Part shown: in pieces, positions 25,467-33,825 of the stretch | Layout: each line of letters starts with the position of its first letter | Position numbering within the stretch: the stretch's first letter is position 1 | DNA from: Bacteroidales bacterium | GTDB lineage: Bacteria > Bacteroidota > Bacteroidia > Bacteroidales > UBA4181 | Length of the DNA: 52,577 nt | Reading direction: 5' to 3' | Assembly: GCA_031265445.1 (NCBI GenBank) | Contig: JAISCQ010000018.1 | Coordinates: 1-52,577, forward strand | Program-made: the position numbers and the translations under genes | The notes under the pieces: model-generated | The model's input: only the letters and a program-made list of their open reading frames with translations | Databases searched by the model: none | Told to the model about the DNA's origin: nothing

Positions 25467-26324
25467 ATGAACATGAAAGAAAATCTCCACCTGATGCTGT
25501 TGAATACCGGCCATGCGGAACACAATGCCGACTGGAACCGGAAAGACGTCAACAGCCCTTTTGCAAGGCTCTACCTGGTGGAAAGCGGATCGGCAAAGGT
25601 AATCCTTCCCGACGGCGCTTTCGTCCTGACGCCCGGACATTTATACCTGATCCCGGAATTTACGGCGCACGGATATGAATGCGACGGAATTTTCAGCCTC
25701 TACTATACCCACATATACGAAGAGCAGGGTATTTTCGAGCAGTTCGCCTTCCCGTTCGAGGTAGCGGCCTGCCCGCTGGATATACTGCTGGTGAAACGGC
25801 TGCTGGAAATCAATCCCGGCCGGGAACTGAATCGATACGATCCCGACTCCTGCGACAATCCGCCCACGTTTCTACAGGATATTGCCCGGAACGCGCAGCA
25901 GCCATTCTACTCGACGGTTGAAACAAACGGCATCCTGCAGCAGCTGTTTTCGAGATTCCTGATACAGGCACGGTCAAAAACGGGAACTGCCGATCAGCGT
26001 ATTGTAAAGACCCTGCGCCATATCCGCGAAAATATCGACCGGCCGATCGGCATCCGGGAACTGTCCGGTCTCTGTTTCCTCTCCGACGATCACTACATCC
26101 GCCTGTTCAAAAAGGAAATGAACTGCACGCCCATTGAGTATATCAACCGGAAAAAAATAGAAAAAGCGCAACTGTTACTGATGATCGACCACCAGCCCGT
26201 CAAGGATATTGCCTACAGGCTTTCGTTCGACAATATTTCGTACTTCAACCGGCTATTCAGGAAAGTTACGGGCACGACGCCCCGGAAATACAGGGAAGCC
26301 TCATCCCCCGGCCCCGTCTCCTAA
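25467..26324 (+). CDS. AraC-family transcriptional regulator
   Basis: The 285-aa protein has an N-terminal cupin-like sensing domain (about 1-165: FARLYLVESGSAKVIL, LTPGHLYLIPEFTAHGYEC). A C-terminal AraC double helix-turn-helix follows (about 185-280: HIRENIDRPIGIRELSGLC, HYIRLFKKEMNCTPIEYI, DIAYRLSFDNISYFNRLFRK, GTTPRKYR). It likely binds a sugar or other small ligand and controls genes elsewhere; no obvious target is adjacent. The last residues SSPGPVS and the stop are supplied by a dispersed repeat at 26303-26337, so its native end may have been replaced. It converges with and overlaps the GNAT gene by 4 nt. Confidence 0.9.
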   Translation: MNMKENLHLMLLNTGHAEHNADWNRKDVNSPFARLYLVESGSAKVILPDGAFVLTPGHLYLIPEFTAHGYECDGIFSLYYTHIYEEQGIFEQFAFPFEVAACPLDILLVKRLLEINPGRELNRYDPDSCDNPPTFLQDIARNAQQPFYSTVETNGILQQLFSRFLIQARSKTGTADQRIVKTLRHIRENIDRPIGIRELSGLCFLSDDHYIRLFKKEMNCTPIEYINRKKIEKAQLLLMIDHQPVKDIAYRLSFDNISYFNRLFRKVTGTTPRKYREASSPGPVS

Positions 26325-26337
26325 AGAGAAGGGGCGA
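26303..26337. repeat. C-rich dispersed repeat at the AraC/GNAT junction
   Basis: CCCCCGGCCCCGTCTCC then TAAAGAGAAGGGGCG: a short palindrome (CCCC/GGGG, CTC/GAG arms) that aligns with both ends of the gltB insertion. It contains the TAA stop of the AraC gene (26322-26324) and the TAG stop of the GNAT gene (26323-26321). Confidence 0.65.
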
Positions 26338-26869
26338 CTTTCAATTGCAGAAGCAACTCGTCCTCCCACCCTGTTTCGGTGCGCAGCCAGTCTTTTTTGG
26401 TTCCGGTGATCTCAAAACCGGCTTTCCCGAACAGCTGGATGCTTGCGGTGTTGCTTGCCGCTATGTGGCAATACAGCTGGTGCAGGAACAGCACCTGACG
26501 GCTGTAATCAATCATTTGCCGTACCGCTTCGTAAGCATACCCCTGCCTGCGGTCGTCGGCCTGCGCGATGAGAATGCCCAGTCCTGCACGCCGGTGCAGC
26601 GGCTCGAAGTCGAACAGGTCGATGCTGCCGACAGTACGCGCCGGTTTTCCCGCTTCGCGGCAGTCAATCATCATGCGCAGCTGCCGGTGGGCATGAATGT
26701 TGCTGGGATCCGACTCAATATACTGCTTCAACTGGTAACGTGAAAACGGCACCAGCGTATTGCTTACATGCCACACCGCCCGGTCGTTTTCCCAGAGGTA
26801 CAGCAATGCGAGATCTTCCGGCTCAACCGCACGGACTGTGATGAGGGGAGAATTGCGGAGCATTACCAT
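26321..26869 (-). CDS. GNAT-family N-acetyltransferase
   Basis: The ATG at 26869 gives 182 aa; the in-frame TTG at 26905 is less likely. The sequence follows the RimJ/RimL-type GNAT pattern: ITVRAVEPEDLALLYLWEND at the start, GSIDLFDFEPLHRRAGLGILI (beta4), then DDRRQGYAYEAVRQMIDY as the acetyl-CoA pyrophosphate loop, and LHQLYCHIAASNTASIQLFGKAGFE near the end. It should acetylate a protein N-terminus or a small amine such as spermidine. Its last residues (KVAPSL) and stop come from the repeat it shares with the converging AraC gene. Confidence 0.88.
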   Translation of the reverse strand: MVMLRNSPLITVRAVEPEDLALLYLWENDRAVWHVSNTLVPFSRYQLKQYIESDPSNIHAHRQLRMMIDCREAGKPARTVGSIDLFDFEPLHRRAGLGILIAQADDRRQGYAYEAVRQMIDYSRQVLFLHQLYCHIAASNTASIQLFGKAGFEITGTKKDWLRTETGWEDELLLQLKVAPSL

Positions 26870-27029
26870 TTTTCCGATTTTTAAATTCCAAAAACTATAA
26901 GACAATCAAATACAATAAAGCCATCATTAAAACCGGAAATACACGATGCCGGCGATGTACACTCCAGCCTGTACGGATTGGAGTGTAATCACAGCATGCC
27001 CGGGCATGTCAGTTTCGTTGACAGGGCGC

Positions 27030-27692
27030 TTAGGGGATGACGACGCTGATGATGTCGCTCCAGGGGCCTTTGACGCCGCGGGTGTTGACCCACCGTCCGG
27101 CGAGATGGAGCCACTTGCTGCGTTCGTGTCCGCCACGGATGATGCGCATGGGGGAGCGGGTGGCGAGGACGCTTTCATGAAGTTCCGTCCACTCTGTAGG
27201 CGGCGCGGAGTTGTCGCTGACGAGCATGCAAACTTCGATGGTCTTTACGCCCCGGGGCTTGGCGCGTCCGGCTACTCTGCGGAACCTGATCTTGACGACG
27301 CCGGCGGTATCGGGCGCGGGTTCGAGTTCGGGCGCCTCGTCGGGATCGGGCACAGGCGTGGGATGGAGGTCGCGGACGGGCAAGCCCATGGCCTTGAGTT
27401 CGTCCGCGGTGACGCGCCGGTTGTTCATCAGGTGTCCCTGAATGAAGGGGCGTCCTACTTTTTCGAGATTCTTGCGCGCCAGTTCGCGTTTGGCGATGGA
27501 GGCGGCGGTTCGTGTCTCGGGGTTCTCGGAGATGGCGACCGCAGCGTCGAAGTCGGCAATCGGCATGTCGAGCTCGGTAATGGCCGTCTGCGAAATGTCC
27601 CACTGGGTTTGGTTGACAGAGGCTTTATTACGGATGTCATGCATCATGTTTTGAAATTCAAACGGATTGGATGGAAGATAATTACTGCCCAT
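27030..27692 (-). CDS. Hypothetical protein, 220 aa, FN3-like C-terminus
   Basis: The protein opens MGSNYLPSNPFEFQNMM, has an Ala-rich helical middle (about 60-95, TAASIAKRELARKNL), a Pro/Asp/Glu hinge (VPDPDEAPELEPAP at about 115-130) and a beta-rich C-terminus ending GRWVNTRGVKGPWSDIISVVIP. The end resembles the last strands of a fibronectin III-like fold. I recall similar proteins of about 210 aa in many Bacteroidales, always hypothetical, but cannot check. No signal peptide is seen. GC content is higher than in its flanks. On the same strand just upstream lies a 21-bp array with a promoter at 28427-28457, which could drive both. Confidence 0.7.
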   Translation of the reverse strand: MGSNYLPSNPFEFQNMMHDIRNKASVNQTQWDISQTAITELDMPIADFDAAVAISENPETRTAASIAKRELARKNLEKVGRPFIQGHLMNNRRVTADELKAMGLPVRDLHPTPVPDPDEAPELEPAPDTAGVVKIRFRRVAGRAKPRGVKTIEVCMLVSDNSAPPTEWTELHESVLATRSPMRIIRGGHERSKWLHLAGRWVNTRGVKGPWSDIISVVIP

Positions 27693-27750
27693 AATTCATT
27701 TAATTTTTAATTTTTGAAATGGTTATTGATGATGTTAAAATGGTTACTGA

Positions 27751-28392
27751 TCATATATGTATTTTATTGAACGGAGTTCCGGAATCTGTACAGGAGTTTT
27801 CCCTGCCGAAAGGATTTTTTAGTACTCTTTGAGAGTCTCTTAGACTTCTTTGAGGATCTCTTAGAGTTCTTTGAAGGTCTCTTAGAGTTCTTTGAGAGTC
27901 TCTTAGAGTTCTTTGAAGATCTCTTAGACTTCCTTGAGAGTCTCTTAGAGTTCTTTGAGGATCTCTTAGTACTCTTTGAGGATCTCTTAGACTTCTTTGA
28001 GGGTCTCTTAGTGCTCTTTGAGGGTCTCTTAGTGCTCTTTGAGGATCTCTTAGACTTCTTTGAAGGTCTCTTAACGCACTTAAAAAGGTCTTTAGTTTAC
28101 TTAAAAGGTCTTTTTCTCCGGGAAAAAAGTCTTCCACTCCGGGGAAACGCTTGATGCGGCGGGGCGAAATGTTGCCGGCAGGGGAAAACGGTAGAGAGGC
28201 GGTGCACAGCGTCCCGGTTTCTTTCGTGCGAAGAGCGGCGGTTGCGATTGCAGGAAGAGAATACCTGAAATGCAGGAGCTTTCCATAATCCCGCAAAGTT
28301 TTAAGACCCGTGAAGGCGGAAGTTTCCGCGCCTTCACGTGCGGAAAACAACGGCCGAAAGGCGGCGAGGTATGTACGTGCATTCGGTTGCAT
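27751..28392 (-). CDS. Possible heptad-repeat protein encoded across the 21-bp array
   Basis: An ATG at 28392, about 28 nt downstream of the predicted transcription start, opens a 213-codon frame. The first 105 residues are low-complexity and unlike any family I know. Residues about 105-195 are 14 or so repeats of a 7-residue unit of the LRDPQRS/LRDLQRT type. A 7-residue period with Leu at position 1 and charged residues elsewhere would suit a coiled coil. The frame stays open through all units because each is 21 bp. It may be a real protein, or an untranslated region that happens to lack stops; a second frame (28382-28101) is also open. Confidence 0.35.
   Translation of the reverse strand: MQPNARTYLAAFRPLFSAREGAETSAFTGLKTLRDYGKLLHFRYSLPAIATAALRTKETGTLCTASLPFSPAGNISPRRIKRFPGVEDFFPGEKDLLSKLKTFLSALRDLQRSLRDPQRALRDPQRALRDPQRSLRDPQRVLRDPQRTLRDSQGSLRDLQRTLRDSQRTLRDLQRTLRDPQRSLRDSQRVLKNPFGRENSCTDSGTPFNKIHI
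27819..28110. repeat. 21-bp tandem array, 12 full units plus 2 degenerate
   Basis: From 27819 to 28070 there are twelve exact-length units of the form TTAGAGTTCTTTGAGGATCT plus C, with variation at a few fixed positions (AGAGTT, AGACTT, AGTACT, AGTGCT; GAGAGT, GAGGAT, GAAGGT). Two shorter, diverged units follow to about 28110. There are no unique spacers, so it is not a CRISPR. The array is unrelated in sequence to the one at 12241-12440 but has the same period. Confidence 0.93.
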
Positions 28393-28426
28393 TTTTTTGA
28401 ACAGCTGATGTTTTCAGATATGGCGG

Positions 28427-28457
28427 CAAATATATATGCAGGGTTTTAAATATGCAA
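28427..28457 (-). promoter_or_regulatory. Promoter reading into the 21-bp array
   Basis: Minus strand: TTG (28457-28455), a 20-nt spacer, TATATTTG (28434-28427). An exact Bacteroidota-type promoter; transcription would cross the array toward the hypothetical gene at 27692. Confidence 0.75.
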
Positions 28458-28508
28458 CAGGGGAAAAGTTAAAAATATATAAATTTTTGGAAAAACTTAC
28501 TACTGCCG

Positions 28509-28533
28509 CTGTCAGGGTCAAGAGCGCCGACAG
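28509..28533. repeat. Dispersed CTGTC/GACAG hairpin
   Basis: CTGTC (28509-28513) pairs with GACAG (28529-28533). The loop sequence closely matches the hairpin at 50665-50690, so these are copies of one element. Confidence 0.55.
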
Positions 28534-28651
28534 GGTTGCTACAGCGCCGCATCACTGTAAAAGGCGTTTCGCGGCGCGAAGAAGCGCGGCGCCGGACATC
28601 CTCCATCAATGATGCCGGTTAAGCAGATGAGTTTACAGTCAAACAGACCGG

Positions 28652-31378
28652 TTAGAAGTTTATCCTCAGTTTGACTGCGCCCGTACGGCCAAAGCCGTAA
28701 AATACGCCATACGCGGTTTCCCTGTTGTGATCCCTTCCGTCGCTGGCATCAACGATATATTCCTTATCGAACAGGTTGAATACGTTGGCCGATACGGATG
28801 CATCCAAACCGCCGGCCCTGAAGCTGTAGCCGCCGCTGATGTCGAAAACTCCCGCCGAAGGCATTTTCCAGGGCGATTCGTATTTTTTGGAACCGTTCAG
28901 CGCCAGGTCCGACGGATTGAAATTCCAGTCGGAATAATTGCGGGCGTACAGCAAATAATCCACGCCAAGATAAATTCCACTCATCGGTTTGAGCCTTACG
29001 CCCAGCGAGGCGGTGGTCTGCGCCGATCCTCCCACTTTCACCCCGTTCAGGTCGACGCTCATGCGGGCATGATCGGCGGCTTGAACCCCCGACGCATGCT
29101 CTATTTCCATCTTTCCCGTTACCGTATTCAACCCGTACGATCGCACGGGCTGTCCGCCCGAGTCGTAAAAGTAGCCGGTGGAATAGCCCTTCCAGCGCCA
29201 GTCGCCCAGCGAAAACATTCCCGTGACGTCCAGCCAGCCCAGGGGAGCGGTCGAAAAGTCGAACTCGATCCCCTGATGGACGGCATCGACGCCGGTCATG
29301 TTCAAGCCGATCTGGTCGATATTTACATCGATCCCCCGCGTCATGGTTTTGTCCATCCATTTTGTGTGATACGCGTTCAGCTTTATGTTCAGGAAGCGGT
29401 TTTGAAAGCCGTAGCCAAGCTCCGCGGAGAATATCTTTTCGTTGACGGGATGGGGGTTGATGATGTTGCTGACCTGCGCCGAGAGGAAAACGCCGCCCGA
29501 AAAGAAAGGGGCGCGGCTTATGTAGCCGATGCCGGCGAACAGGTTATGGTTTTCGGTCAGATTATAATTGGCGCCTCCCTTAACGGTGAAGCCCGGAAAA
29601 TTTTCCTTTCCCGAGCGGGCATGATCCCGGTCATAATAAAACCGGTCGTACCGCCAGCAGGTAAAGTTCGATACGGAACCTGCAACGAACACATTCAGCT
29701 TTTCGAGGTTGTGTTCGGCCTGGGCAAATACCCCTTCCTGCACGATATAGCCGTCGTAATCGCGGTATACGGTCTCCCCCGTCGTTAACCGCCGGTTCGT
29801 AAACGCGGCGCCGTCGGCGGCAGCGCTGTTGTTTTCGGGTAATACGTTTTTCCGCGACAAGGCGTCAATGAAAAAATCCGCGCCATAAAGATCGATCAGC
29901 TTGTTGGTGTGAATGCCTTTATAATAGCGGAAATCAACACCTCCGTAAAAATCGGTGTTCTTTCCGATTTTTACGGAATAAGTGGACAGAAGCCCGTACC
30001 AGTTGTGGTTGTTTACCGCTTTCGACATCGCCATGAGCGCCCCGTTGGCAGCGCCGGCGTCGTTCATCGCATAGATGTCGCCGTAGGCAAAAGCGCCGTC
30101 CGGCTGCCGCAGCTGCATGTTGAGCGCGCCGTATGACGCCCCGTACCATCTGTTCCGGTATTCCATGCTGTAGCCTTGCCCGCTGTAGCCGTAGCCGCGG
30201 CCGAGTGACAGATACGCGGCCGTGCTCAGGCTGGAGGTTTCGTTGATCTGCCACCAGTGGTTCAATGATATTTGCGGCTTATGGTATGCGTTTTTCGACG
30301 AGGTTTTGCGTTCGCCGCCAATTCCGTATCCATACGCCGGATTGTACCGGAAAGCGCTGCTTTCGCCCGTGTATTTCCTTACCTGCTGCCAGCCGTCAAT
30401 CGTCAGCCCGTCGTTTTTGTTTCGCTGGTTGTGCCATTGTGGCGCGCCGAATGCCGTGAACGAAAGCCGGTGGCGCTCGCTGATCCGCCTGGCGACATTG
30501 ATGAAATAGCTGTATCCGTCAAATTCGGTGCCCCGGATATACCCGTCGCCCCACGTCCTGCCGCCGAGCAGCGTGAGCGCCCAGCCCTTATCCGTCAATC
30601 CGGTCGAGGCCTTGAACATGATCTTGCTGTAGCCGTGATCGCCCATTGTGCAGGATACAAATCCCCCTTTCTGCGCATCGATGGTAGCGGTGATGATGTT
30701 GACCGAACCGCCCACCGACGGGGCCGACACTTTGGATGCTCCCAGTCCGCGCTGTACCTGCACCGAGCGACTGACATCCGCCAGTCCCGCCCAGTTGCTC
30801 CAGTACATGCTGCCCCACTCCATGTCGTTTACCGGGATGCCGTTGACCATCACGGCGATGTTTTCCGATTTGAAGCCGCGCAGCCTTAATTCGGAATCGC
30901 CGTAACCTCCGCCTTTCCTGGTTGAATAGATGCCCGGGACGGCTTTCAGCATCTCCGGAAAATCCTGCATCCCGATTTTTTCTTCGATGCGGGCGCTGCT
31001 GATCGACGACAGTGCAACAGGGGTTTTCCGGGCAACGGCAACAGATGAGGTAATGATGACGTCGTCCAGCGCATATTCGTCTGTTTCCAGCATGATCACG
31101 CCAAAATCCACAGCATCGGATCCTGTGATCGACTTTTCCCGGCCCCTGTATCCCAAATGGCTGATGCGGATGCTTGAATTTGGAGCTACGGATAACGAAA
31201 ACCGTCCGTCGAGGCCGGTAGTACAACCCTGCCCGGCGCCGGGAATCGAAACAGTGGCTCCGGCTAACGGTTCGCCGTCGGAAGCATCCACCACGCGGCC
31301 CTTTACCGACACCTGGGATAGCGCAACACCGGCTGACAGGGTGAAGATGAACAAAAAACAGGCAATGTGCTTATTCAT
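28652..31378 (-). CDS. TonB-dependent receptor with CarboxypepD_reg-like domain
   Basis: The 908-aa protein has a signal peptide (about 1-21), a CarboxypepD_reg-like domain (about 24-105: VSVKGRVVDASDGEPLAGA, GLDGRFSLSV, SHLGYRG) and a plug domain (about 115-230: PEMLKAVPGIYSTRKGGGYG, RLRGFKSENIAVMVNGIPVND, GSVNII). A long outer-membrane barrel ends in TGAVKLRINF. It imports a ligand across the outer membrane with TonB energy. No SusD partner is adjacent, so it is not a SusCD glycan pair; the substrate is unknown. Its start overlaps the end of the sensor kinase gene by 8 nt, so it is the second gene of a two-gene operon. Confidence 0.93.
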   Translation of the reverse strand: MNKHIACFLFIFTLSAGVALSQVSVKGRVVDASDGEPLAGATVSIPGAGQGCTTGLDGRFSLSVAPNSSIRISHLGYRGREKSITGSDAVDFGVIMLETDEYALDDVIITSSVAVARKTPVALSSISSARIEEKIGMQDFPEMLKAVPGIYSTRKGGGYGDSELRLRGFKSENIAVMVNGIPVNDMEWGSMYWSNWAGLADVSRSVQVQRGLGASKVSAPSVGGSVNIITATIDAQKGGFVSCTMGDHGYSKIMFKASTGLTDKGWALTLLGGRTWGDGYIRGTEFDGYSYFINVARRISERHRLSFTAFGAPQWHNQRNKNDGLTIDGWQQVRKYTGESSAFRYNPAYGYGIGGERKTSSKNAYHKPQISLNHWWQINETSSLSTAAYLSLGRGYGYSGQGYSMEYRNRWYGASYGALNMQLRQPDGAFAYGDIYAMNDAGAANGALMAMSKAVNNHNWYGLLSTYSVKIGKNTDFYGGVDFRYYKGIHTNKLIDLYGADFFIDALSRKNVLPENNSAAADGAAFTNRRLTTGETVYRDYDGYIVQEGVFAQAEHNLEKLNVFVAGSVSNFTCWRYDRFYYDRDHARSGKENFPGFTVKGGANYNLTENHNLFAGIGYISRAPFFSGGVFLSAQVSNIINPHPVNEKIFSAELGYGFQNRFLNIKLNAYHTKWMDKTMTRGIDVNIDQIGLNMTGVDAVHQGIEFDFSTAPLGWLDVTGMFSLGDWRWKGYSTGYFYDSGGQPVRSYGLNTVTGKMEIEHASGVQAADHARMSVDLNGVKVGGSAQTTASLGVRLKPMSGIYLGVDYLLYARNYSDWNFNPSDLALNGSKKYESPWKMPSAGVFDISGGYSFRAGGLDASVSANVFNLFDKEYIVDASDGRDHNRETAYGVFYGFGRTGAVKLRINF

Positions 31379-33326
31379 GGATTTCTTTATTTTTGATATT
31401 CAGCGGGTGCGAAAAAACAAAACGCGAGCCTCCGCTATAGTCGGGGTCTATCCAGATATCGCCGCCCCATTTGGAAGTGATCAGTTTGCAGATGGAAAGC
31501 CCCAATCCTGTCCCCTGGACATAACTGTCCAGTTTCTCGAACCGTTCGAATACCGCATCGCGCTTGTCCGCAGGAATGCCGCATCCTGTATCGGCTACGG
31601 AAAACAGCGCCCGGTTACTGGCTTCGTCAATCTCAAAATCCAGCGTTATTTTCCCGTCCTTTGTAAATTTCGCGGCATTCGACAGGAGATTGACCAGCAC
31701 CTGCTGTAAGTGCCGGTCGTCCGTATACAATTCGAAACTCGCGTAGCGTGGATGGAATATCAATTCGTTGTTGTTCTTCGGAGAATATTCCACCACCGTC
31801 AAGACCCGATACAGCAACGGGACAAGATCACGCTTTTCGAAGCAAAAGTCTACTTTTTCCGCGTCCAGTCTTGAGATGTCCAAAATATCGTTGATCAGGT
31901 GCAACAGTGAGTCGGAGCTTTTCCGGATGATTTTGGAATAAGTCTGCCGTTCCTCCATCGAAGATTCCCTTGTGGTCAGGATGTTCGAAAACCCAACGAT
32001 GGAGTTTAGCGGGGTGCGGATTTCATGGCTCATGTTTGCCAGGAATGCGCTTTTCAGGCGGTTGGCCTCTTCGGCATTTTCCTTGGCGACGCGTAATTCG
32101 GCTTCGGAAACTTCCAGGTTGTCTTTCAGCCTTTTTGTCCTGGCGTAGAAAAAGAGCGTGAACAGCAATGCAATGGAGAGGACGGCAATGATCATCAGGC
32201 CCGTCCATATCCGGTATTTGTAGTGCTGGTATAATGTTGGGGTTACATTGATCAGCTCCACATCCGAGGGCAGCAGAGACCTGCTGATGCCCGATTCCGT
32301 TATTTTCCTGTTGTCCATCTGCAAGTGATTGGGAACAATGGTTGGCCGGTTCCCGAAACTGTTTCCGGACAATACATCGATCACCTGCTGCGCCACATCC
32401 CTGCCAAAATTACGGTAAGCAGGCATGTAGCCTCCCAGTGCCCAATAATCGAATCCGAGCGACGTAAGCGAAAAGACCGGCATGGACGGAACGGCTTCCA
32501 TCATGGAATAGGTGGCATTCCGCATGAAATACCCGTCGTTTTCATCAATGCGCCAGGTTCCCAGCAGCAAAACCGTATTCGGCGGTAACGAGCGTAATGT
32601 TTCAACAACGGTATAGATCGTATGTTTCCGGCCGTCCAGCAGTATCAAATTCATATCCGGGAACTTTCCCATTTCTTTCCTGACCAAAGCCTGGATGGAC
32701 ACTCCCCCATACGTGTTATCGGAAACAAATGCAATATTCCGCGTGTCAGGGTACAGCTTCTGGATCAGGTTAATGTTGCTTTCCACATCATATCCGTACA
32801 AAAAACCTCCCTGCATGCGCACTACGGACGATCCGGAGATAAAATCCACAGACTCGGGCATCCAATCCTTCAACGAGGTGTTGCTATCGGGTAAAATGAT
32901 GGCATTCCGGCTTGACATTGCCGAAAATACAGGAATATCGGAAGCTATGGAGTCCTGCGACAAATATGAAGCCCAGGCTTCCTGCCCTAACAGGATGATG
33001 CACCCCGGCCTGCCAGTCCCCCGGTATTTACTGAGGATGCCCTTCATTCTTCCTTTCCAGAGAAGCGACTCGGAAAAACTCCGACAGCTCATATTCTCAA
33101 TATGAACCGTAGAGCCGCCACCTCCCAGCCGGTTATATTCTTCGATAAATTCGGAAATATGGGTCGATGTACCGTATGAGTCCGGGTTGTATGAACTGAT
33201 GATCAGTATGGGGCGATCGTTAACAGCCTGCGGCAGAGCGTACGCAAAACAGGCACTGTAAAAATGCAATGCCTGCATTATGTTTATGATGAGTCCTATC
33301 CTGATATAAATACCTTTCACGAACAT
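31371..33326 (-). CDS. Membrane sensor histidine kinase with periplasmic-binding-protein-like sensor
   Basis: The 651-aa protein has an N-terminal signal or membrane segment and a periplasmic region (about 38-330: PILIISSYNPDSYGTS, GCIILLGQEAW, RNIAFVSDNTYGGVS) resembling ABC_sub_bind-type binding proteins. A membrane segment follows (about 372-395, WTGLMIIAVLSIALLFTLFF), then a helical linker and HisKA with FLANMSHEIRTPLNSIVGFS. The HATPase has LVNLLSNAAKFT (N box), DTGCGIP and GTGLGLSI (G boxes). It has no receiver domain and no response regulator gene beside it. Overlap with the TonB-dependent receptor suggests that kinase and importer act on the same ligand. A hairpin at 33350-33373 lies in its leader. 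Confidence 0.92.
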   Translation of the reverse strand: MFVKGIYIRIGLIINIMQALHFYSACFAYALPQAVNDRPILIISSYNPDSYGTSTHISEFIEEYNRLGGGGSTVHIENMSCRSFSESLLWKGRMKGILSKYRGTGRPGCIILLGQEAWASYLSQDSIASDIPVFSAMSSRNAIILPDSNTSLKDWMPESVDFISGSSVVRMQGGFLYGYDVESNINLIQKLYPDTRNIAFVSDNTYGGVSIQALVRKEMGKFPDMNLILLDGRKHTIYTVVETLRSLPPNTVLLLGTWRIDENDGYFMRNATYSMMEAVPSMPVFSLTSLGFDYWALGGYMPAYRNFGRDVAQQVIDVLSGNSFGNRPTIVPNHLQMDNRKITESGISRSLLPSDVELINVTPTLYQHYKYRIWTGLMIIAVLSIALLFTLFFYARTKRLKDNLEVSEAELRVAKENAEEANRLKSAFLANMSHEIRTPLNSIVGFSNILTTRESSMEERQTYSKIIRKSSDSLLHLINDILDISRLDAEKVDFCFEKRDLVPLLYRVLTVVEYSPKNNNELIFHPRYASFELYTDDRHLQQVLVNLLSNAAKFTKDGKITLDFEIDEASNRALFSVADTGCGIPADKRDAVFERFEKLDSYVQGTGLGLSICKLITSKWGGDIWIDPDYSGGSRFVFSHPLNIKNKEIHE

Positions 33327-33349
33327 TGCTTTGTCAGCCTGCCAGCAGC

Positions 33350-33373
33350 AGAGACGCGAGGCATTGCGTCTCT
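33350..33373. repeat. Perfect AGAGACGC/GCGTCTCT palindrome
   Basis: An 8-bp perfect stem (33350-33357 and 33366-33373) with an 8-nt loop, 24 nt upstream of the kinase start. Palindromes with GAGACG/CGTCTC arms are familiar dispersed repeats in several bacterial genomes (from memory). Confidence 0.6.
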
Positions 33374-33775
33374 ACAACGCAGCCTGAAGAAAATATTGAC
33401 ATTGACGATTGCTCCTGCATTTTGCGCTTCATCTCTCCAAATAACATTTCTCTCTCTCTAACAGACATATCTTAAGAAGATTTCAATTTGAAATATTTTT
33501 GGCCGATCATACTGTTTCAATAAAAAAAACAATACAATCACGAATATAGTTTACATAAATTGAATATTTAATATTGATCACATTCAGGGGTTTGTTTAGA
33601 TTTCTCCCGGTTTAATTAAAATGCCATTCCAAACAATATTATGATTTAAGTACCATAATCGCATACATTAAAAAGCGCGCGGATTAAAAATATCCCGTAA
33701 CTTCGGGTTATAAAATCATCGTCGGAAACCAAAAGCCGTGAGTTCGATCATTACATATCCCGTTTCAAACGAAAC

Positions 33776-33783
33776 TATTTTTG
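33776..33783 (+). promoter_or_regulatory. -7 box of the PorT-like barrel gene
   Basis: TATTTTTG, 42 nt before the GTG start at 33826. No -33 TTG at the normal distance. Confidence 0.5.
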
Positions 33784-33825
33784 TATTTTTTCCGTATAAA
33801 GACCGGATAACCTAAATTGTAAAAA

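Larger units (their letters stand above)
33327..33825. other. AT-rich divergent intergenic region
   Basis: This 499-bp stretch between the kinase (minus) and a barrel gene (plus) contains the hairpin at 33350-33373 and the -7 box at 33776. Around 33692-33705 a small CCCG/CGGG hairpin is visible. Otherwise I see no gene. Confidence 0.55.

Noticed and set aside
27819-28110. CRISPR array
   Set aside because: Same reason: contiguous 21-bp units, no spacers, no cas genes.
28652-33326. Polysaccharide utilisation locus
   Set aside because: There is a TonB-dependent receptor and a sensor, but no SusD lipoprotein and no glycoside hydrolase nearby.
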